The notes under the pieces were generated by a model. It saw only the letters and a list, made by a program, of their open reading frames with translations. It had not been told where the DNA came from and did not search any database. Positions 55,078 to 64,000 of a DNA stretch of 64,000 nt are shown here, one piece after another. Each line of letters opens with the position of its first letter. Positions within the stretch are counted from its first letter, which is position 1. The DNA lies in assembly GCF_018143015.1 (NCBI RefSeq), contig NC_054751.1, forward strand, positions 27,076,783-27,140,782, read 5' to 3'. Source of the DNA: Lytechinus variegatus (Eukaryota; Echinodermata; Echinoidea; Temnopleuroida; Toxopneustidae). A program made the position numbers and the translations under genes.

Positions 55078-56325
55078 CGCTCGGCCTCAGACAGCAATTC
55101 ACCTACATTGCCGATTACGCAATTTTGGTACCGTGATCTTTATAAAGCAAATCAAACAGAGAAAGCGAATCGACATAGCTCACCCGTCCGTCCAATGCTA
55201 TAAACATGTCATTAATTGTCCAATATGCTCATAAATCAGAAATATCTGCTTAATAGCTTTACATAATCGTCAATAAAATAACAAAATGATATTATATCCA
55301 TTTTTGCTAACAAATGCTCTGTTGAACTAAAATAATTTGACGGTCCTCCGCGTACATGTATAGGCCTATACCTGAGTTTTTGGCCAAAAAAATCCATTAA
55401 CATTAATGTTTCTACCATTTCGTCATACATGAACATCATTAAAGTCTTACAAAAGAACTTAGATAGTGGTACGGTATAATTCTTGGGTCGATGTCCAGGG
55501 CAGGTGCATAGCGAAGGGGGGGGGGGCTGTTGCCCCCGCCCCGCCAAAAAATCCCCACGAAGAAATAACAAAGGAAGGGATCTCAGCCTGGAGAAGAGGA
55601 TCGAAGGCGAAGGGAAAAAGGAGAAGAAAGGTTTAGCTTTGAATGTGGGAGTTTCTTATGTTTTTTTCCCCAAAAGAATAAACAACAAAGCGATTGAGAC
55701 GTACTTTTCTCCATAATTAGTCTTCGGCCTATAGTACGGTCACGCATCCTCCGGGCATCAGGCGGGAACGATAATGCCTTTTGCCTCATTTTCCCCTTTT
55801 TATTAAAGTTCTGAATCATTAAGGAAGTTTAAAATATAGATATCACAACTAGGGGTTTCCGCACTTTGCTTGAGAAAGGAAATTTCTTGCATGTAGACCC
55901 CTAGCTTCCCAGAGTTTTGTTTCCTCGTAATGATTTTTCATAGCAATTAAAGCAAAATAAGAGTGGATGAAGGGTGGGTGCCACTGAATACATTTTTCTG
56001 GGGGGGGGGGTTGAGATTAAGGTGAAGGCCAGCAAAAGATAAAAATAACTTTACATGTATTATCAAACATTTAGGTCTAAAATTGCAAGTGATAAAATAC
56101 ATGATATTTGATAATTGAGTTTATCACATAATAATGAACATAATACAAAACAATAATCGAAAGAACTAACACGAATCAGAAATCATCGGACATGGCATCA
56201 TTCATCTCAATTGATTAATAGCGATATGAAAATCAAAGCCAAATCATGACGAAATATATAATTATGAGGGAACCTGCATGAAAAGCAAATCTTTTTCATT
56301 AGACGGTCTGCACCTTTGGTCTGCA
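55078..56325. other. Upstream of FRA10AC1; no gene seen
   Basis: The FRA10AC1 promoter should lie just above 55077, but no TATA box or strong motif is evident. A G-run/C-run pair at 55512-55560 (CAGGTGCATAGCGAAGGGG) looks like one end of a hAT-like repeat whose other end I could not place. Confidence 0.4.
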
Positions 56326-56449
56326 CAGTAGCGGACCGTGACCCGGAGGAGACAAAGCATTGCGAGGGGGGGGGCACTGCATTGTTTGTGAACAATGCCG
56401 TGCCCCCGGCCCCAATGCTTTGTCTCCTCGGGGTCACTGTCCACCACTG
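56326..56449. mobile_element. Compact hAT MITE with perfect 8-bp duplication
   Basis: 124 bp. The left end CAGTAGCGGACCGTGACCC and the right end (inverted CAGTGGTGGACAGTGACCC) extend into arms GGAGGAGACAAAGCATTG and GCACTGCATTGTTTGTGAAC. Flanks GGTCTGCA (56318-56325) and GGTCTGCA (56450-56457) are identical. Non-coding. Confidence 0.9.
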
Positions 56450-56744
56450 GGTCTGCAGGATCCCCAAAAATTATGAAATTAGAAACTTTTTTTAATGTTT
56501 AATCTTCATGCAAATTCTTGGTAAGTTTCCTCTTTTTTATACAATTCACAAGTCTCCAATGACAGTGAACGCCATATATTTACACAAACCAGTACATCTC
56601 CCCGGCTTTCATCGTCGCAGTTGTTTTAAGTTTTTTCTCCTTGAATACCCCCCCATTCATCACAATTTTACATACCTTTTTTTTAAAGAATTTGTGTACT
56701 AACTTAAATCTTTTGTTATTTATTTTTACACTTGTAATACTTTG

Positions 56745-57359
56745 TTAAAGGTCAAGTCCACCTCAGAAAAATGTTGATTTAAATCAATAGAGAAAAATCA
56801 GACAAGCACAATGCTGAAGATCTCATCAAAATCGGATGTAAAATAAGAAAGTTATGACATTTCAAAGTTTTGCTTATTTTCAACAAAATAGTTATATGAA
56901 CGAGCCAGTTACATCCAAATGAGAGAGTCGATGACGTCACTCACTCACTATTTCTTTTGTTTTTTATTGTTTGAATTATACAATATTTCAATTTTTACGA
57001 ATTTGACGATTAGGATCGACCTCCTTGCCCGAAGCACAAAATGTTAACATAATGGAATTCCACGTGTTCAGGGAGGAATGAAACTTCATTTCACATGATA
57101 ATGACAAGAAAATCAAAATATTTCATATTTCAAACAATAAAAAACAAAAGAAATAGTGAGTGAATGACATCATCGAATCTCTCATTTGGATGTAGCTGGC
57201 TCGTTCATATAACTGTTTTTGTGAAATGAAGCAAAATTTTGAATTGTCATAACTTTCTTATTTTACATCCGATTTTGATGAAATTTTCTGTGTTATGCTT
57301 GTTGAATTTTTTTCTTTTTATTCAAATCAAGTTTTTGTAGGGGTGGACTTGTCCTTTAA
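56745..57359. mobile_element. TTAA-bounded MITE (copy 4)
   Basis: The ends TTAAAGGTCAAGTCCACCTC and (inverted) TTAAAGGACAAGTCCACCCC carry TTAA. The arms include ATCAAAATCGGATGTAAAAT and its inverse, and AACTATTTTGTTG/AACAGTTTTTGTGA words. It lies upstream of FRA10AC1. Confidence 0.82.
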
Positions 57360-58369
57360 TTATTATTAGCATGATCTTCATTTGTATCGCCAATTTGATG
57401 CCACTTTCTTCAATATTGTGAATTCGAGTTTATTTAAGTTTTCGTTCATTTATTGTTTTATTTTGTATTAAGTCCCGATATAAAGTTAAGACATGAAGAA
57501 TCAGGCCCGGCCGCGAAAACGGGGGGGGGGGGGGTTACGGTGAGGGCTTTAGCCCCACACTTTTTTTTTTCCATAATCGTGTTAAAAAACGTACAAATGA
57601 CCACTTGAATATGATTTTTGTATGGTCTGCCTCTGCCTACCACCCCCACTTTCATGTCTGTTCCGCGCCCCTTGAGATGATAGCCTTGGTTTTTTGCTTG
57701 GACAATATTTGATTAGTAAATCAAGAGCTAGTATCATATTGATCATAACGTATTGTATATTCCGTTTAAAATGATTGATTTGATTTTTTTTTAATTAGAC
57801 TGACAGAACTCATGCATGAGAAATAGTTTAATTCAAATTTAGTTTAAAACTGCAGTTCCACTAAGACGAAACCATATTTCTGTGGACGAAACAGAAGTGT
57901 TTTCTTCGAAATTCGAGGATACCATAACATTTTTCCCCCTAAACAAACGATTTCCCTGCCTGCAGCTCAGCTGTACACAAACAACACCCTCGTTTTGCTG
58001 TCCACAGTCTGCACAGATTGATTTTACACTTTGACTTGTGCGGAAACAGATTCAGAAGACGGTGAGTCCTTTTTTAGTTATGAGTTAAATGTAGCCTTCT
58101 TTTAGTTTCACCATGAGTTATAAATTGTAATTTAGGCTTTAGCTGATCAAGCGCCACGGCGTCTGTGATTTTGACTGCGAGTGTGATTGAGTGCCTGGGC
58201 CTGGCAGGCCTGTTGATGGCTGTTGCTTCGCCTGTGCGGTGCGATGAAACTGCCTGCATGCGCTGTCTGGCGTCAAGGCAAGAGCTTGTCGTTCTTCATC
58301 TACCGTAGATAAACTGATATTACGTTAGGCTCTTTTTGTAACGTTAGGAGTTCATGTTAGCTTTTTATA
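57360..58369. other. No gene supported
   Basis: A G-run at 57521-57532 with C-rich partners near 57640 hints at another hAT-like end. A stretch ending AGAAGACG/GTGAGTCC near 58060 could be a non-coding first exon on the plus strand, but nothing confirms it. Confidence 0.3.
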
Positions 58370-58583
58370 TTAATTATTGTTATTATTATTATTATTTGTT
58401 TGGCGTCACCTGTGCCTGGGAGGCGAAAAGCGAACTGAATCACTATGACCCGCAGGTCTCTCCTCCCGATATAACTGATTGGGGGGAATGCAGGTGCACC
58501 ACTACACCTGGGTTACCCCCTACTCTTATACGAATAGTGCAGTGGGTTCTTAACGTGCAAAGGTGGTGACTCTCCTCTACATG
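58370..58583 (+). mobile_element. SINE-like repeat
   Basis: An ATTATTATT tract is followed by GGCGTCACCTGTGCCTGGGA…GGTGCACCACTACACCTGGG…TTCTTAACGTGCAAAGGTGG…TCTCCTCTACATG. The order and style resemble a dispersed marine-invertebrate SINE, recalled rather than searched. It ends exactly where the 1,714-bp tandem duplication starts. Confidence 0.45.
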
Positions 58584-59214
58584 CTCTGAGTCTGACATAT
58601 AGTGAATGCATGAAGAATTAAAGAAAAAGGCAAAGAGATCAAGGAGAAAAACCCCAAAGGAAAATAGAGTGTGGAATGAAAAGGAGAAAAATACAGAGAA
58701 CGAGAGAGATCAATCAAGCCTTTTAATTTATTCAAGGCAATGCCAAGGGATGGGATTGATGTAGAAAACTTTGGTGTAACCTGTGAATGTGTTGGTGCAT
58801 TTGTAGATGCGATATGCAGAGTCTGTCATCAGAGATAATATGCCTATTTTGCTGTAAGTTAATGCTGCCAGGCACAGGGCTGTTGAACTGTACCTCAACT
58901 TGTGATTTTCCATATTTATATTTTGAATTATTTGCCTCATTATACATGCAGTTCCTAAAATCGAAATGATTTTTTATCTCAAATTGACAGGCATAAAAGT
59001 CACCCATTTATTTTTTGATAGTTCAATCTTTTAATTACATGTTCTGCCTATTGCTTAGTTTTATAGAGAGGACATTTTGGACAGAATGGATGTTTGGAAA
59101 GTGAACATATTAAAGTCTGTTGAATATATGTTTTCAAATGTTCTTTTTAATATGGGCTGCTTGGTATTATAAGAAGAAATTTTGTACATTTGGATAAGAC
59201 CTCTATTAAGCTTT

Positions 59215-59863
59215 TGTTAAGGGTATTATTCGCCCTATCTTAGAGTATGGCCAGGCTGCGTGGTTATTGTATAAGCTGGGTGAGCAGAGGCAGTTCGAAA
59301 GTGTCCAACGTAGAGCTACTAAATTGATCCCAGGTATTAAGCACCTATCATACTCTGAACGTCTTCGCCTCCTGAAATTGCCATCACTTAGTCACCGACG
59401 TAAAAGAGGTGACATGATGGATGTGTACAAATATCTGCATGGTTACTATGATTCAAGTTCTGAGCTTTTCTATCTGAGACATGGTGGTAAAACACGTGGT
59501 CATTCCTTAAAGCTTGAGAAAAGATATTCGCGTCTTGTTGTGCGTAAGTTTTTCTTTGCTAACCTAGTGATAGATGTGTGGAACAGTCTCTCAGAAGATG
59601 TAGTTACTGCTTGTTCAGTGATTGCTTTTAAGAATAGACTGGATAAGCATTGGGAGAAGATTGCCTATGACTTTGAGTAATTTTCGTTTCTTGTGTGTTT
59701 CCATGGAATTTTTCACTGTCTACGATACCCCTGCCACCCCTCCATGCCAACATAAGTAGCGCATCTAATTTTGTCTGAAGGAGAGCAGCAATAGACATTT
59801 CTACTTTGATCGATGAACAGGCTTCGTCCTACAACATCGTTGGAGTAAACTAAACTAAAACAT
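59215..59863 (+). pseudogene. LINE RT C-terminus and 3' UTR (duplication unit 1)
   Basis: The frame reads AFVKGIIRPILEYGQAAW, then FESVQRRATKLIPGIKHLSY, then SHRRKRGDMMDVYKYLHGYY, then FFFANLVIDVWNSLSEDVV and FKNRLDKHW, with the stop at 59678-59680. This is the thumb and C-terminal region of a CR1/L2-type LINE protein, open for about 155 codons but truncated upstream (stop immediately before 59215). The 3' UTR ends near 59863 in TAAACTAAACTAAAA, a typical short-repeat tail. Confidence 0.88.
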
Positions 59864-59887
59864 AATCAAGTAGTGTCCAATTATATG

Positions 59888-60297
59888 TACCGTAAGTAAC
59901 GGTGTATTAACTGCACCTTTTTCTCGGCGGGATAGAAGCAAAAGTCGGGGGTGCAGTTTATACACGGTGACGGGTCTGAGCCAGCCCGCCGTAACCCCTC
60001 CCGTACATGTACGATGTCTGCCAGTTCACAACACATCGAGTGGCCGGGCATAGCCGCCCAGGCAATGTCGTTTAGAGGGGTATGAGCGGCGGGTAATGGG
60101 AAGCAATTATTACGATCTTAATTAGATATTGTCCATAACAAACGCACCCAACTTCATGACACTAATTTTGACTTTATTCTCGATTCAAAGTAGTGAAGTT
60201 CCCTGGCTAAGTTAAAAGAGACACCAAGCATACTCGGTAATATTTTGTCACTGCTGAGCGAGAGTTGGGTGAGCTTGCGCTTAGAGAGTTTGCGTTG
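59888..60297. mobile_element. Truncated left end of the TA-flanked inverted-repeat element (unit 1)
   Basis: Starts TACCGTAAGTAACGGTGTAT like the complete element at 61602 and stops after 410 bp at the tandem duplication junction. Confidence 0.8.
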
Positions 60298-60928
60298 CTC
60301 TGAGTCTGACATATAGTGAATGCATGAAGAATTAAAGAAAAAGGCAAAGAGATCAAGGAGAAAAACCCCAAAGGAAAATAGAGTGTGGAATGAAAAGGAG
60401 AAAAATACAGAGAACGAGAGAGATCAATCAAGCCTTTTAATTTATTCAAGGCAATGCCAAGGGATGGGATTGATGTAGAAAACTTTGGTGTAACCTGTGA
60501 ATGTGTTGGTGCATTTGTAGATGCGATATGCAGAGTCTGTCATCAGAGATAATATGCCTATTTTGCTGTAAGTTAATGCTGCCAGGCACAGGGCTGTTGA
60601 ACTGTACCTCAACTTGTGATTTTCCATATTTATATTTTGAATTATTTGCCTCATTATACATGCAGTTCCTAAAATCGAAATGATTTTTTATCTCAAATTG
60701 ACAGGCATAAAAGTCACCCATTTATTTTTTGATAGTTCAATCTTTTAATTACATGTTCTGCCTATTGCTTAGTTTTATAGAGAGGACATTTTGGACAGAA
60801 TGGATGTTTGGAAAGTGAACATATTAAAGTCTGTTGAATATATGTTTTCAAATGTTCTTTTTAATATGGGCTGCTTGGTATTATAAGAAGAAATTTTGTA
60901 CATTTGGATAAGACCTCTATTAAGCTTT

Positions 60929-61577
60929 TGTTAAGGGTATTATTCGCCCTATCTTAGAGTATGGCCAGGCTGCGTGGTTATTGTATAAGCTGGGTGAGCA
61001 GAGGCAGTTCGAAAGTGTCCAACGTAGAGCTACTAAATTGATCCCAGGTATTAAGCACCTATCATACTCTGAACGTCTTCGCCTCCTGAAATTGCCATCA
61101 CTTAGTCACCGACGTAAAAGAGGTGACATGATGGATGTGTACAAATATCTGCATGGTTACTATGATTCAAGTTCTGAGCTTTTCTATCTGAGACATGGTG
61201 GTAAAACACGTGGTCATTCCTTAAAGCTTGAGAAAAGATATTCGCGTCTTGTTGTGCGTAAGTTTTTCTTTGCTAACCTAGTGATAGATGTGTGGAACAG
61301 TCTCTCAGAAGATGTAGTTACTGCTTGTTCAGTGATTGCTTTTAAGAATAGACTGGATAAGCATTGGGAGAAGATTGCCTATGACTTTGAGTAATTTTCG
61401 TTTCTTGTGTGTTTCCATGGAATTTTTCACTGTCTACGATACCCCTGCCACCCCTCCATGCCAACATAAGTAGCGCATCTAATTTTGTCTGAAGGAGAGC
61501 AGCAATAGACATTTCTACTTTGATCGATGAACAGGCTTCGTCCTACAACATCGTTGGAGTAAACTAAACTAAAACAT
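60929..61577 (+). pseudogene. LINE RT C-terminus and 3' UTR (duplication unit 2)
   Basis: Same sequence as 59215-59863, displaced by 1714 bp; the translations are identical. Confidence 0.88.
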
Positions 61578-61601
61578 AATCAAGTAGTGTCCAATTATAT
61601 G

Positions 61602-63451
61602 TACCGTAAGTAACGGTGTATTAACTGCACCTTTTTCTCGGCGGGATAGAAGCAAAAGTCGGGGGTGCAGTTTATACACGGTGACGGGTCTGAGCCAGCC
61701 CGCCGTAACCCCTCCCGTACATGTACGATGTCTGCCAGTTCACAACACATCGAGTGGCCGGGCATAGCCGCCCAGGCAATGTCGTTTAGAGGGGTATGAG
61801 CGGCGGGTAATGGGAAGCAATTATTACGATCTTAATTAGATATTGTCCATAACAAACGCACCCAACTTCATGACACTAATTTTGACTTTATTCTCGATTC
61901 AAAGTAGTGAAGTTCCCTGGCTAAGTTAAAAGAGACACCAAGCATACTCGGTAATATTTTGTCACTGCTGAGCGAGAGTTGGGTGAGCTTGCGCTTAGAG
62001 AGTTTGCGTTGTAATATGGTTATAGTGCGACTTAAGCTGGCACTATTTTCGCGCCAGCTTGTTTATTTTCCTGATCTTGTTTGCTTTTCATAAGATACCA
62101 TGTAAACCACACGCACGAGAGAGACGGCACGAAGCCGTAAAAAACGACTGGAAAAAATGTCAATTTCTTAGTTTCTTGAACCATCCTGTAATCCCGTATC
62201 CAAAATTCATGCTAAGACATCAAATTTCTGAAAGTGATTGTGAGGTTGTGATGCAAGAAATGTGAATGTTTCTTCCTCTTATGCTGGGAAAGACACAGAT
62301 CATAATTTGATAAGATGTACTGTCATGACTGTTACTGTAACATAGTTTGCAATGTAATGGCAGTGCTGTGTGTACACTGTGACTGTGAGGTGAGTGAGTG
62401 TGTAAGTGGCCAATATTGTTGGATCCGTTCTTTTTTTTAAACATTTGTAGATGAATTGATCAAGAACAGCAGATTTCCGCATATGTAATCTCTTTGGATA
62501 CTTTGAAATCTTAAACTTAGTTTTTGTTTCTTCATACCTCAAATATGCATGTATATGCAGGCCTGTGAAATCTCCGCTATTTAGTGGAAATCCGCTATTT
62601 TCATTTTTAAGACCGATTTCAATTTCCGCTTTTTTCCTGTGTTCCATTTCCGTTTTTTCTTAGTCAAAATTCCGCTATTTTATCCAAAACGGCTGGAAAA
62701 CAAGTCTAGGTAAATGGATGCGAGCAGAATATGTGTGTTGTGAATATACACGTTACGGGGCCTTGTATTTTGCCTTCGCAAAGTTTCGAATTAATACCGT
62801 ATGTAACTCTATGAAACTGCTGCGGATCACATTGTGCACCGTTGCCGTTGTTGGCATACAAACGCAAAGCAGCGGCTCAAATCGCGATATTTTGCGACTG
62901 GTAAATACGTCTGTAAGGATGATGACGTCATCCAAGATGGCAACTTACGTTGACCAACGAAAAGATCGAAGATGACGATGTTTGGATCATTATATCAAAG
63001 GAATTAGCGGTAACTGCGGTCTAAGTTACGATATTTCTGAATTTTGAACATTTTTTCGTAAATATGGATGTGATTTCTTTTTCATAATGTGACATTTTAT
63101 GTACAAAAAATGATCGGAAAATCGGGTTTCCACTGTTAGATCTAACGTTACTGCTAAAATACGTTGTCTGTACGTACGGACCTCCAAGTTCTTCAGTCTA
63201 TGTATTGGTGAGTGAGCCAACGCAGTTAATCGGAACAACCAAAATACAGAGACTGAAGCTTTTGGTCTAATACACCGTGAATCGTGATGGGCGATAGTAA
63301 ATAGTAAGGTAAATTTTCAGATTTTTCCGCTATTTTTTTGAAACCCCACTCACAGGCCTGTATATGTGAGAAGAATTTTTTTTTTTTTTTTAGTCCAAAG
63401 TTGGGGGTGCGGTAATACACGGGTGTGGTTAATACACCGTTACTTACGGTA
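61602..63451. mobile_element. TA-flanked inverted-repeat element, interrupted
   Basis: The left end TACCGTAAGTAACGGTGTAT (61602 on) and the right end, its exact inverse at 63428-63451, match for 24 bp including the TA. If TA is the target duplication, the ends are CCGTAAGTAACGG, as in Tc1/mariner-pogo relatives. Further in, both sides carry a GGGGGTGC(A/G)GT string. No transposase frame is recognised. A second element (62558-63360) is nested inside it. Confidence 0.75.
62558..63360. mobile_element. Nested element with palindromic CAGGCCTG ends
   Basis: It starts CAGGCCTGTGA and ends TCACAGGCCTG. TATATG sits directly outside both ends (62552-62557, 63361-63366), a 6-bp candidate duplication. 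TCCGCTATTT recurs inside both ends. Non-coding, 803 bp. Part of it (about 63175-63270) resembles 22990-23095 in SPEF1 intron 1. CAG…CTG ends suggest a hAT-type element, though 8 bp would be expected. Confidence 0.65.
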
Positions 63452-64000
63452 TGCATGAAAATATAGAATTTAGAGAGGACATTTTTGGACACAATCAGAA
63501 ACCCATGTGTGTTTGGTCCTAATAGTCACAAAAATAATGTTATTTTGGAATTTCAGCTTTCAAATAATCACATTTGAAGTTGAACAATCAATTAATTGAT
63601 TAAACAATTAATAGCTTAATAGAGATGCATGGGCTTGAAATCAGAAAAAAAATTGGTCCTTACATGCCATTATTGATAACATGTAGTTTAATAAGTTTTT
63701 CTTTTGCAGGCTGCTCTGAAAGTGCCCAATAGCTTGGTATAATAAATTTGGGATTACAGTACACATAATTTCATTTTGTGTTGCACCAAGCATTTTTGGA
63801 TAGGTAACCCTGATTTTAAAACAATCCCTATTTAAAAGATACACAGCTTGTTCCTTTTAAACTGCTGAAAATATCCACTCTTTATTGGTATATTGAAATC
63901 TTTTACTTCTACTTCAGGCTTTTTTTTATTTAGGAAGATATCCATTCTTTCCATTACAAAAAATGTATACATATGTAGAATATCTTGTTTTTTAGGTCTA
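63452..64000. other. Nothing recognised
   Basis: A+T-rich sequence to the window end. No reading frame or repeat family is supported. Confidence 0.35.

Larger units (their letters stand above)
58584..62011. repeat. Perfect-looking 1,714-bp tandem duplication
   Basis: Unit 1 is 58584-60297 and unit 2 is 60298-62011, with an offset of 1714. I saw no difference between units; all the short reading frames I compared translate identically. Each starts CTCTGAGTCTGACATATAGT and ends TAGAGAGTTTGCGTTG. Two bases (TG) are shared before each unit start, so the junction is defined to within 2 bp. Each unit contains a LINE 3' end and the left 410 bp of a TA-flanked inverted-repeat element. Confidence 0.95.

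Noticed and set aside
57960-58065. Non-coding first exon on the plus strand ending AGACG/GTGAGT
   Set aside because: A good donor alone is not evidence; no downstream coding exon on the plus strand could be found before the window end.
62059-62265. 68-codon plus-strand frame inside the TA-flanked element, as a transposase remnant
   Set aside because: No DDE-type motif or helix-turn-helix pattern could be recognised.

Overview
This window is animal nuclear DNA: A+T-rich, intron-containing, and full of short inverted-repeat transposons, tRNA-derived SINEs and LINE fragments. The repeat types (hAT-like elements with C/G runs at their ends, elements bounded by TTAA, the 'GTTTCATAAAGC' foldbacks, a tRNA-Ser-like SINE) are ones I associate with echinoderms, most likely a sea urchin. 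That assignment rests on memory of repeat families and gene spacing, not on a search.

Three host genes can be rebuilt exon by exon. (1) On the minus strand at 1935-6222 lies a small secreted-type inhibitor gene with three WAP-like modules and a final Kazal-like module. All internal introns are phase 1; its first exon is uncertain. (2) On the plus strand at 19094-37930 lies SPEF1 (CLAMP), a calponin-homology microtubule-bundling protein of motile cilia. It has seven coding exons and 263 aa, the frame closes, and one intron is GC-AG. (3) On the minus strand at 45265-55077 lies FRA10AC1, a nuclear spliceosome-associated protein with ten coding exons and 353 aa; the frame closes. SPEF1 and FRA10AC1 converge, about 7.3 kb apart.

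The rest is mobile DNA. SPEF1 intron 1 holds a 3.1-kb long-TIR element with a 7-bp target duplication, only about 40 bp past the exon 1 splice donor. Nested in it is a Harbinger-like element (TTA duplication), with two other foldbacks. The same intron has a mariner-type element and a nearly complete antisense LINE whose endonuclease and RT reading frames meet in an ATGA stop/start overlap. Introns of SPEF1 and FRA10AC1 carry many foldback MITEs, including four TTAA-bounded relatives in and near FRA10AC1. Several hAT-type elements have clean 8-bp duplications (3339-3993; 56326-56449). One hAT-like element (17598-18660) carries a regular array of short GC-rich palindromes.

The right end (58584-62011) is an apparently perfect 1,714-bp tandem duplication containing a LINE 3' end. 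Its right breakpoint falls inside a TA-flanked inverted-repeat element (61602-63451), which is itself interrupted by a second element with palindromic ends (62558-63360). This is either a very recent duplication or an assembly artefact.

I saw no retrovirus-like, Polinton-like or other capsid-bearing element, no CRISPR array, no rRNA and no convincing functional tRNA gene. There is no operon-like gene cluster; the most unusual content is the repeat architecture and the WAP/Kazal inhibitor gene.
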